From Acheta domesticus (taxonomy: Eukaryota > Arthropoda > Insecta > Orthoptera > Gryllidae), in assembly GCA_031308135.1 (NCBI GenBank), contig JAHLJT010009436.1, positions 162,561,683 to 162,625,682 of the forward strand: 64,000 nt of DNA, written 5' to 3'. Below the pieces are notes generated by a model. The model did no database searches. It saw only the letters and a list, made by a program, of their open reading frames with translations, and was not told the origin of the DNA. A program made the translations under genes and the position numbers. Within the stretch, counting starts at the first letter, position 1. Every line of letters begins with the position of its first letter. Shown piece after piece: positions 54,277 through 64,000 of the stretch.

Positions 54277-56073
54277 CAATACTTTTTTTAACTGTGTGGC
54301 TGGGCTGAAGGCCTTTAAGCCATTACAATACATACATCCTAACGCGTTATAACCTTTTGAATTCTGGCATTCATCCCGAATGGTCTCTTTATCGCATCAA
54401 AAGGAAAGGAGACCTTAAGGTACGGGTGAGGAAAAACACATGAAGGGGGAAAAACCTGCCGTCAGAAGACGAGTACGTGCTAATCTACTAGATTTTTTCT
54501 GAACTATTTATTCATTTATTTATTTATTTCGTGGCGTGGTCATCTTCTACATCCAGTCTTTGGCCTCCTCAGTCCCGGATATCAAACAGCGCCACAGAAG
54601 ATCGCTCACACAAAAAAATAAATAAAAAACAATAAGAAACATCTGACCACGGCGAGCTGTTGCTCCGACGAGACCAAGGACTAAATTATCGGCTGCGAAC
54701 CCCCGACGAATGTATGTTGCAACATGCATTCATGTTTATTTTTTATTCTTAAACATTTATAGCATTGTTTTATTAATGCACGTTTTAAACTAGAAATATT
54801 AATGTTTATCGTGAGAGTAAATTTAATGCCAATATCTTCATTCGTATTAACTCAATGCAGTATTTTTTATGAAAGCGTGAAGCGTACAATGATTCTCATG
54901 CAGTGCTTACAATGCTCACTTATTTTACCACAGAGTGACATTGGAGAATATAGTTTAAACCTTTTCCTAGAAATGCACTTTGTAACATCGAGGTTAATAA
55001 ATCAACCATTAAAAAACGATTCAAAAGGAACTGCCGTGAAAGAGATTTCTTTGTAGTTATTCCTCTAAAAAACCTTTGAAGATCGTAGGTTGCATATAAG
55101 TTTATTATCTCGAGTTGTTTGCCTATGGTAAGGTCTTATTTAGTAATACAAACATAAAGACGATCATAAAACACAACATTTATATTACAACTTCTCTGCC
55201 ATATGTCACACAAAGGTTATAACTGTTTTTGTGCATGAAGAAATAGACGTACAACTGTATATGGAATATGGGACTAAAAATTGAGTATCAATAAGAATTC
55301 GGACCAGTCAAAATTCTAAAAAGATCGTTTTATCATCAAATACTTTAGCAGTGTTCATATTCACACATATTAAAATGATTCATGAATGTTGTAGAATTAT
55401 ACATTTTGAATTTCGTATTTCCAAGGACGGTCAAAGATATTAATTCATTTTCAATATAGTAGAACCTTAACTTACCTTCCATGGATCCAACATACTATCG
55501 TTTCTGAAAATGAAAATAAGTTGTGCTCTATCATTTGCGCTATTTCTGGTGATTTATGAATCAAGCATACAATCTAATACATCACATTTTGATTATTTGT
55601 TGAGAAGAACTTACTAGCACCCTTTAATTATGACCTTGTGTCGTTGCTCATCTCATAAGCTTCTAAATGTGTTCGACTGACTGGCTGTTCGTGGCCTGTC
55701 GACATTTTATAGAGTCGCTCGAGAGCGTGCGTGCGTTAGAATGCAACCGCAGTAGTCGAGTTTCATTGTCGGTTCTGTTAGAAAACGCGTTCTCTGCCTG
55801 ACGTCAACTTCCCCGCCTCCGTGCTGCTACCTGCCGCAGGGTTTTCCACTTAGCGTTTCGCGTTTGTCTGCTCCCCCCCCCCTCAGACCCAACCCGAGGC
55901 ACTCCGCGTCGCATCGCCTTTGCCTGAGGGGCACAATGGGTCGAAAGAGATGGGCAGGAAAAACAAAACCTTTTTTTAAAAATCAGTGGGTACAAGTCTG
56001 TTACAAGGGTAGGTAATTGCGAATTCGTAAGAGAAGCTTCGAAGATTGGGAGGACTTAGGTTCAACGGAGGAC
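54273..56073. other. Counterpart of 6137-7940; no gene recognised
   Basis: AT-rich. Contains TGACGTCA at 55799-55806 as in copy 1. Confidence 0.5.
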
Positions 56074-56577
56074 TGATTGATTGCTCATTAGTCCTGTAAG
56101 TGTAGTGCCTGTTTTTGCTCGGGAGGTGGCGGTGGTCTTCCCCCGCTGGATGGCGAGATCCGGCGCCGACCTACCGCCGGCTAGCGGGTTTTCCCCTACC
56201 ATATATCTCCAACCAACGGGGCACCGTCCCAGCCGGGACGAACCCTAAGATCCCAACCGGTCTCCTGACATGTGTGGCAGTGTAGTGCATGTTTGTGTAA
56301 GGGTTGAAGGTAGGACAAGGAAGAGGAAGGCGTGGTCAGTGACCCGTTTGTTTGGTACTACTTCAGCCTTCGCCTGGTATTGATCGGAGAAGCCACGGAA
56401 TACTACCGATCAGAGCAGCCGGCCGGTAGAATTCTCCTCCAGAGAGCGACTGAATTTGGCCCAGCTGGCAAGCTAGTGTCCAAATCCTGCTACCGTCAGG
56501 ACTCGAACCTGGGTCCTCGCGTTCAGAGGCACTGCAGTGACATCAGTTGATGCCCAGAACGATCTCTCTCGCTCAGT
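56074..56577 (-). mobile_element. SINE family A, minus strand (copy 2, more complete)
   Basis: Retains the 26 bases (GGCACTGCAGTGACATCAGTTG area, about 56527-56552) between A and B boxes that copy 1 has lost. The B box region CAGGTTCGAGTCC is intact, and the ATTGATT tail remnant is at 56077. Confidence 0.78.
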
Positions 56578-57455
56578 GGTGGATATTCCACAGCATCTAC
56601 ATTGCGGGGACGGAGAAATCCGTCACCTGTATGAGCGACCCTGGCGCACGCTGCTGTGATCGCATGTTTTCGACGAAGTGTTTTCGAATTGACGAGAAAT
56701 CAGGGGATATTCAGCCATACTTATTGTAAATCCTATTATCATTTATTACTAATTGTATATTTAAAGTTGGAAGATGGGATACCTGTAGTAGAAAACTTGT
56801 TTCAACTAATTACAGAATTGAAGGGCCCGGCTCTAAAAAATAGTATGCCACATTTCCCTCAAAATTAAGATAATTGTGCAAACATATTCGGTCTATCGAT
56901 TATTAGAATTTGTGAATCTGGTATAAAAAATTGTAAGTCTTACTACGAAAACATCTGCTCTGAACTCAGTGGCGAGGGACGGCGACTTGAAATTTTTGTT
57001 TTTATTTCTCGAGATTAACGCGATGTAACTTAGAACTATCTAAAGGGAAACCCTTCATTTCTATTCATGTAATGGATATAATGCAAACATACATCCTACA
57101 TCATATATAAAACATTGTTTAAATTGTGAGCTTTTCAAATTCATTCTGGATCGTTTCAATGCTCGTTGTTTCAACGCACGTGTGTTTCATGAACATTAAC
57201 ATTTCGCTTATTAGACGTGATTTTATTCTGCATGCGCATTCTGTTCGCCTCTTTGTTTGCATTCTAACGCGCGCACCGGCACTGGAGCGTGCACTTGCGA
57301 CGCGCGCGCGCATTCAACGGTTTGTGCCGCCTCCAAATAAGAGAAGCGAGCGCCGTTCGCGCGCACTGTGCCGCGCGGCGGGGCCGAGGCCTGCAGTCGC
57401 CACCTGCAGCTCTGCCACGTCGAGCGGCGCGCGGGCGCTGTACGAACTCTGGCTT
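56578..57455. other. Counterpart of 8421-9299; no gene recognised
   Basis: AT-rich, then CpG-rich. Scattered substitutions relative to copy 1. Confidence 0.5.
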
Positions 57456-58440
57456 TATGAACGCCCCCGCGTGCTTCGGTCCCGGCCCCAGACCGCGCCG
57501 CTGCAACCGCCGCCCCCACGTCACAGCACCCTCACCGCTTCCACCTCGGCGCCCGTTACCTCTACCCTCCACGCCGTCCCCGACGTTTCCCCAGCGTCCT
57601 TCGGCGTGGGCCCGAGACCGCGCTACCGCCGCCACGTCACGACCCCAGCGCCCCTGCAGCCTTCCCGCTCCTATTGCGGCCCTTGCCGCTCGCGTTGCCT
57701 CCGCCAACCGTGCCGCCCGCGACGTTTCCCCCGCGTCCTTGGGCCTTAGCCCGAGACCGCGCTACCGCCCCCACTCCCAGCCCGGACCCACGAACTCCCA
57801 GCGTCGCCTTTGCCCGTCACACCACTTCCGCCTACTGTGACATCCCCCACGCTTCACCGGCGTGTTTCGGCCTTAGCCCGGGGCGGTGGCCCCGACGCCA
57901 GGATCCCAGCCCCTGCAGCCTCCCCGCTCTCACTCCGGATGTAGCTGCCACTCGCACCCGTGTCGTCCTCGCCGCACCCACCACCTCCACCGACCATGCC
58001 GGCCCGCACGCTTCCCCACGCGTGCTTCGGCCCCGGCCCGAGACTGCGCTGGCGAAGCCGACCCAAGCCACGGCCTCCCCGCTCTCAGCCCGAACCCACC
58101 AACTCCCAGCGTCGCCTGTGCTCCTCACACCACCTCCGTCTACTGTGACTTACCCCACGTATGATTCGGCCTTAGTCCCATATCGCGCTGCTGCCGACGA
58201 CCCCGCGCCACGGCCCCAGCCACCCCTGCAGCCCTCCCACTTTCAGCCCGGCTCCACCACCTGCCAGCGTCGCCTTTGCTCCACCCACTACCTTCCCCCA
58301 CCACGCCGTCCTTGACGCTTTCCCCGCATCGCCCCACATCGCGCTGCTACTGCCGCCCCCACCCCCAAGAACCCTGCAGCCTCGTCGCAACCTCTCCCCC
58401 CCCCCAGTGCCTGCGGCCACCTCATCTTCAACCAAGATCT
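57456..58440. repeat. GC-rich 127-155-bp tandem array (copy 2)
   Basis: Same six-unit order as 9300-10290, differing by single bases and small indels that shift the shadow frames. Confidence 0.75.
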
Positions 58441-60058
58441 TCCCACCGTGCTAAAAACGAATCAACCAAATTCCAATACGAATTCTAATTGGTTCATGCG
58501 AAACTTACTTTCCGGCTTACGTTTGTCATTGTGAACGCTTGTTTTTACGTGTAAATTTTTACGGCTAAACTTACAGCATTACGTGACGTGCAAGTTTGCA
58601 TTGTGGATGAGGCCGTACGTCTGCATCGCTGCCACCTCGTCGTTTGCCTTCGGCCACACTACGTGTGCGCCTCCTTCGCCACCGTCGCCACAGCGTCGGA
58701 CCCCTCTCTCTCGCCGCTCCATTACCACTCTTCTAGCTGGCGGCGTAGCTGCTCTGGTTGCCTCCGTGGGTGGTGCTATTATTCTCCGCAGCATTCGAAA
58801 TTCATTCAACCGCTCTACCTATTTCATTCAGCATAGGGGCGCGATTCACGCTGATCTGAAAATACCAACAATAGGAGCAGAAATAAATTGTAGATTCAAA
58901 TACGTCAAGTTAGAAAATCACATCAATATTTAGTCATAAATATTCTAGATAATAGTACAGAAATATTTCATTATTTCGTCGCAATGCGTTCGTGCTTCTG
59001 AGTTTTGTATTATAGACCTAGCCTTTTGGACTATCTTTTTTATTTTCTCGCCCTTAATTTGTAAAAAGAGAAAATATTGTTATGGGGCGCCGGAAAACGG
59101 CGAATTGAAATTCGCCTCGGACCCGTTTTCCAGGTTTGTTCAAATCTGCTGAAAACCTTGTATCTATGTTCGTATCCGTATACGTTTTCAAAGTACTTTT
59201 TTCTTCTCTGTGCAGAGTAAAATAAATTTACGGAAGTGTTTTCTGAAAATAATTTGAAATATCCTTTATTTCTCAATACTCAAGTTGTAGATTAAAATTC
59301 AGATAAGTACATAACGAAACAAGTCTTACATTTTACTTACAGATTCATTTATTTTCTATTTAACAAGCGCTTGTAATAAGTGCTTTATGTCTTTGTTGAT
59401 GCACCACTTAAACTACCTCACTCAAGTTTATATACACAATTTCAAACCTCTCACACAAGGACTAATTATAGGGAAGTAGTTTTCATTCCGGGGCATAGAA
59501 ACTCAAATGGAAAAGTATCTATAATAATACATTTTTGAATTTCTTTCAATATCAAATTAATTTTGTCATCAATCTAATGAATCAAATCTTAGCGATTCAT
59601 TTTAGTCTGCAAAGGAATAATTATTCACAGCATTTCACTACTGTTAGTACCTTAAAACACTGAAAAACGTGTTTTTCTAGAATTCATTTACAATATTCTA
59701 TAAAAGATTTGTTGAAAAATAGTGCCAAACAATTCGTCTTGTCGAGAGAAATCGCATAAGTTATGATCAACTCAGTGCTTTAAAGTTTTCAGAATGCATT
59801 TTAGGTGCTTAGACCCCCTCTACATAATTCTCTTATAATAATGTGCCGAAAGATCGGGAATAATGGCCAGTTTTCATACAATGGTAGACCGAGACGCATT
59901 GGGCGGCATCTCTCACTCCCCGAATGCAGACCGGAACACCGGTCTATCCTCACCGTCCGGCCGGACAAACACTCATTATTCACTTTCTATTTGCAGGACT
60001 TGCGCTTTAAAAAATCGACAGACTTCTATTGACATTGCACTAGTTAACTTGAGTTTAC
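58441..60058. other. Counterpart of 10291-11902; no gene recognised
   Basis: Very similar to copy 1. Single-base indels in T and A runs change the open frames. Confidence 0.5.
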
Positions 60059-60205
60059 AAGGCCAGTAGGCCGAGCCAGCCAGTGCAACACGGGGATGTT
60101 ATCAGTTTCCGAGGCCACTAGGCCGAGCCAGCCAGTGCAGCACGGAGATGGTATCGGTTTACGAGGCCAGTAGACCAAGCCGGCCAGTGCAGCACATGGA
60201 CGGTA
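60059..60205. repeat. 52-bp tandem repeat, three units (copy 2)
   Basis: Units at 60059, 60111 and 60163, exactly 52 apart. The third unit of copy 1 (12007) is the one missing. Confidence 0.95.
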
Positions 60206-60460
60206 TCTAGACGCGCGGAGACGGCGCGGCGCGCAGGTATTTTCGCAATTGACACCGCAAATGGGGCGCGTCATCGATCTAATCAGCGATACGACCGGAT
60301 AAACAGACGCCCCGCCCCGCCCTGCTCCCCGCGCCAGCTGTGCCGAGCTCCGCTGCCGGGGCCGGCGGAGATGGGGCTGCTGGCGGCGGCTGATCAATCG
60401 CCATCAACGCGGCGGCCGACCTCTGGGGCGGGGTCAGCGGCGGCGCGCCGGCCTCGCGGG
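60206..60460. promoter_or_regulatory. CpG-rich islet (copy 2)
   Basis: Counterpart of 12111-12360, with the ATCGATCTAATCAGCG core unchanged. Confidence 0.25.
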
Positions 60461-61367
60461 GAGACGGGGAAGGGGAGGATGTTGGAAGTGGTTGGCGTTG
60501 GGGAAGGGGCTAGAGGAGGTGGAAGACGCTGGGGAAGAGGATGTTGAAGGACGATGGCGTTGGGAGGGTGATGGTGGAAGCTGGTGAGGAATAGGATGTT
60601 GCAGGAGAATCACGTTGGTAAAGTGGATGAGGGAGATGGAAACCGGTGGGGAAGGGGATGTTGGAGCAGGATGGCGTTGGGGAATGGGATGGTCGAGGTG
60701 GATGGCCTTTGGGAAGGAAATGTTAGAAGTGGAAGCTGTTGGGGAAGAGGTTATGCGTGAATGGGGTTGGAGAAGGGGATGATGGAAGCGGATGGTTTTA
60801 GAAAGATGAGAGCGGAGGTGAATGCCATTGGGAATGGAAGTAGTGGAAAGTGCTGATAGAGAAGAGTTATGGATGCCGAATGAAGGGGTGTTATTGATGC
60901 TGGGGAAGACGTTAGTAGAGATGAGTGTCTTGAGGAAGGTAATGATGAATGTAGATGATGATATAGAAATCGTACAACATGGTGGAAGAGGATAATGGAG
61001 GTCGATAACACTGGGGATGGTGATGGAAGAGATTATTGACATTGGAGAAGGGTGATGGTAGTGTTTTATGTGGCAGGGAGAAGTGGAACAACCCACATTT
61101 TGTAGAGACAGAACATTGAAGAAATGTTGGGAATATTAACAACGGTGGAGGACGGGTAAAACGTCAGTGACGAGCGTGACAGATCTAAGAAAATTATGGA
61201 ATAGTCGGGGAGCTCGCAGACGGTGCCAAAGCAATGAGAGGAGAGCTGGAGAATCGCATTGGAAATCACGTCTGGTGAATTACTGTGGCATATGTGGTAG
61301 ATGCGAAATATGAAAATATTACGAAGAGCAGACAGCGGAAGTGGGACGAGTTGACAATGGCGAAAGA
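60461..61367. repeat. Purine-rich ~60-bp minisatellite, shortened (copy 2)
   Basis: Matches 12361-13488, but about 230 bases are missing between 60550 and 60585. The sequence is cut by the gap. Confidence 0.85.
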
Positions 61368-61467
61368 NNNNNNNNNNNNNNNNNNNNNNNNNNNNNNNNN
61401 NNNNNNNNNNNNNNNNNNNNNNNNNNNNNNNNNNNNNNNNNNNNNNNNNNNNNNNNNNNNNNNNNNN
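61368..61467. other. Assembly gap of exactly 100 N
   Basis: A fixed-size scaffold gap placed exactly where homology to copy 1 is interrupted. Short frames crossing it are meaningless. Confidence 0.99.
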
Positions 61468-61667
61468 TTTGCAGAATGAAGATTATGGTAAAAATCTTGA
61501 AATCTTTCCGAAAATGTTACTTTTAACAAGAAGGGAAGCTGAATTACAGTCGTATGTTATGCCAAAGATATTGCTTTGATGGGAATAATATTGTATGTTG
61601 TTCTTAGATCATTATTCATATTTGTATGCTGAATCCACTATAACATAAAATAAGAATACCATTTAAA
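61468..61667. other. AT-rich sequence after the gap; nothing recognised
   Basis: Not homologous to the sequence that follows copy 1 (13489 onward). Confidence 0.6.
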
Positions 61668-63259
61668 CTAGTGGTGCTACAGAATGGCACAGACTTTCCC
61701 GTATTAGTTTTCTATTTCCTTGGGTCTTCGCTAGCTATTCGGAATTGCCACATACTCTTTCTTGCCAGCTACCATCTATCACCGCCAAAAGTACATTTTT
61801 TTGTCATTTTCTTAATTTTTCGGTTTCCTATTGGTAGAACGGAAACATTAATTTTAGAATATTAAAGAACACAAAAACCTAGCCGTAAATGGCAATTTTC
61901 TTTTAAAAATTATGTGCCGTTTAAGAGAAAATGGCGTTTTAGCGCTACTAAAAATGCGAAATTTGAAGCTCATTTTCACAGAAAATTTTTGAGTTTTCAA
62001 AATACTTTATTTGAAGTTATTTGAAGCACTTACACTCACAAATATAATAATCTTTACAAATTGCTGGTAATGTGCATATTAAAGATGTGAGAGATCTTTC
62101 AAAAAATTACATTTATGTAATTTTTGAAAAAACAAAAAAAACTCAAAATAAACTTTACGCTATACTAAAGAGTGTAATTAGCACTATCCGTTACAAAAGT
62201 TTCAAGAAAAAAATTGCAGCCATATATGAGAAAATGGCGTTTGAGCATTTCTGAAAATGCCGAAATTTGAGCTACTTTTCACAGAAAACGGTAGTGTTTT
62301 CGAGAAACTTTACTTGACATTATTTAAAGCATATATACTCGTAAATATAATAATGTGAAAAAATCGCCGATAATGTAAATATTAACGACGTGAGAGACAA
62401 GTAAAAAATTTACATTTTGGTATTTTTTGAAAAACCAACCGATAGGCCAAAATGGCTTTTATGTCATTGATAGTGTACATTTACCACTATCCCTACCAAA
62501 AGTTTAAAGAAAAAATTGGAGCCGTTTTTGAGAAAATTTTGTTTTTGTAATTTTTTAAAATTGCATATATTGCACGCAATATGGCACGAAAACTACCAAC
62601 AATTGTGAAAAACATTTACATGACCTTTATTAAAGAACTCAATATGCAGAACAAATTTTATTTGAAGAAAAAATCTCTATCTTCAATTTTGTAGTTGGAG
62701 AAAGACGCCGAAAAAAATTCAAACTTTCACAATTTTCGAAAATTCAGAGCTGTACGTGAAAATCGGACCTATGCCATGTTAAAAAGTGTATTTTCCTCTA
62801 TTCATACAAGAAATTTAAAGAAAAAAATTTGGAGCAGTTTTTGAGAAAATGTTGAAAATCCCCGGGGGCTTCATATAAAGTACCCCCAAATTTTAAAGAA
62901 TCTTTTTCAAAATCACCAAAGCTTTGACTAGAATCAGATCGACTGGGAATATCAATTTTGAAGAAAATACGACCGAACGGTTTAGGCGCTAGCGTTGACC
63001 ACAGACGGACAGACGGACGGAATGCCGTCAATCGATTTTTAAGTATAAAGCAACAAATCATGGATTTGACCACACCACGAGATAGAGGATTTTTTTTTCT
63101 TAATTTAGCAACTGGTTTTATTCACTTATTCGTTTTCATGGCCCGGCAATTAATTTTTTTCCGCCGAAAATTGGCCATTTTTTCGCGCAGCATTACATAA
63201 CTTTCCCTATACTACGTATATCACTCCGTGTATACGTACGTATACGGGAAAGTAAAACT
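61668..63259 (+). mobile_element. Dispersed ~300-bp-module element, best-preserved full copy
   Basis: The 5' end ACTAGTGGTGCTACAGAATG starts at 61668. The inverted repeat ACTTTCCCGTAT (61693-61704) is matched by its perfect reverse complement at 63242-63253. The 3' palindrome GTATACGTACGTATAC is at 63230-63245. Module marks at about 61927, 62228, 62531 and 62842 (spacing 301, 303, 311). GGACAGACGGACGG precedes the 3' region. The longest frame is about 91 codons, so it is non-autonomous. A target duplication was not identified. Confidence 0.82.
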
Positions 63260-63500
63260 TAATTATAGATTGTCCAAGCGAACGTTTCCTCCCCTCTTTC
63301 GTGACATCACTGGACCAACGTGCGCCCGCTGCCGCGTCGGGCACTACCTTTGCTCCGCCTCTCGTCTCAGAGAAAAAGAGCAGATTTCTGTGACGTCCCA
63401 GAACATTGAGTTGCCAACCACTGCCCGAGGCCATCTAAGCAGTTACAACCTTAGTAGTTAGCGTGCCGGGAACACCAAACAATCAAATAATTAATCCATT
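63260..63500 (+). mobile_element. SINE-like 3' tail sharing the GTAGTT-GCG-GCC motif
   Basis: Bases 63448-63492 (CTTAGTAGTTAGCGTGCCGG, GAACACC, then AATC-type repeats) are close to the family A tail CTAAGTAGTTGACGCGCCCG, GAAACAC, AATC. The preceding 180 bases do not match family A, so this is either another SINE family with the same tail or a very diverged copy. Confidence 0.5.
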
Positions 63501-64000
63501 CCCGCCACGAGCGATTTCCCCACGTGTCTTGCCACAGGTTCACTTCTGAGCATACGTTTCCTTCTCCCCTGCTCTACCGCCGTCTCCTCAAACCGATCAC
63601 TAGCGTTTAGGCTGCGTCACCTCCTTGCATCACCACAGGTGTCGCTTGTCACCGCCTCATTTTTCTCATCGGCTCCTCCACGTGCGTCAGTAGTACACTG
63701 CCCTTCTCCCTTGTCACAATCCCTCGAGGTTACTGCTAATAGTTGACTTCTTCGCTCTTAGTTTCATTTTTACTGTTAAATTTTGAACACTATCGGGTGT
63801 GTTTAAAACATGCGTACATCAATAAAATCTGAAAATCAATAAATTTATTATTGTTATTGATAGTACAATTCTGGTATCTGATACTTGTTCTGCTTTTATT
63901 ATACTTGACTAAATTTATATTTCTGTTCTAAATAAATGAACCTGCTGAATACAGTGATGTTTAAGGGTTAAACTCCCAATTGTACTTGGCACTACCTAAG
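63501..64000. other. No gene recognised
   Basis: Pyrimidine-rich to 63740, then AT-rich to the window end. Nothing supported. Confidence 0.5.

Larger units (their letters stand above)
49200..61367 (+). repeat. Large direct duplication, copy 2 (12,168 bp to the gap)
   Basis: Collinear with 1131-13488. Its last base before the 100-N gap corresponds to 13488. Differences include one extra tailed insertion (51547-51586), two extra 20-bp units near 53930-53970, one unit fewer in the 52-bp array, about 230 bp fewer in the purine minisatellite, and an intact SINE segment deleted in copy 1. Both copies carry private changes, so neither is a simple derivative of the other. Confidence 0.93.

Noticed and set aside
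61668..63259. Helitron, because of the palindrome close to the 3' end
   Set aside because: There is no 5' TC start, no CTRR terminus after the hairpin, and an inverted repeat links both ends.

Overview
This is a gene-poor, repeat-rich stretch of an animal nuclear genome, most likely an arthropod. Polyneopteran insects (stick insects, cockroaches and relatives) are a reasonable guess, but the species cannot be read from the sequence. I find no credible protein-coding gene, rRNA or functional tRNA. The evidence for an animal genome is jockey-like and RTE-like LINE remnants, tRNA-headed SINEs, hAT- and TA-type MITEs, hammerhead-ribozyme relics of the kind known from Penelope-like elements, many microsatellites and minisatellites, and CpG-rich islets in AT-rich DNA. 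Two runs of N of exactly 1000 and 100 bases mark scaffold gaps.

Layout. Bases 1-1130 hold AT-rich DNA and a 19-bp minisatellite. Bases 1131-13488 and 49200-61367 are two direct copies of one block of about 12 kb, very similar throughout. In order the block contains a CpG-rich islet with a perfect TGACGTCA site, a SINE nest, three hammerhead-like motifs, a pyrimidine-rich 20-bp tandem array, a TA microsatellite, AT-rich DNA, a minus-strand SINE, a GC-rich 127-155-bp tandem array, more AT-rich DNA, a 52-bp tandem array, a second CpG-rich islet and a purine-rich ~60-bp minisatellite. The second copy runs straight into the 100-N gap, so the true right border of the duplication is not visible and an assembly cause is possible.

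The 35.7 kb between the copies carries SINEs, a hAT MITE (16133-16557), CpG-rich islets, a short LINE C-terminal remnant (about 19290-19460), a TA-flanked foldback MITE (21837-22261), a pair of diverged repeats with further hammerhead-like motifs (25943-27096), a 5'-truncated jockey-like LINE (34125-34500), the 1000-N gap, a 623-bp foldback element (39128-39750), a small hAT MITE with perfect 8-bp target duplication (45906-46148) and a striking 21-bp hairpin (46229-46275).

The most distinctive component is a dispersed family of about 1.5-2.5 kb (copies at 19743-21313, 28618-29059, 29155-31632, 43975-45481, 61668-63259, with relatives at 214-312, 37468-37613 and 48565-48982). Its members share a 5' end containing ACTAGTGGTGCTA, a short inverted repeat ACTTTCCCGTAT, a 3' palindrome GTATACGTACGTATAC, and an interior of diverged tandem modules of about 300 bp. 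It has no coding capacity here. No genes work together in this window; its biology is transposable-element and satellite dynamics plus possible regulatory islets.
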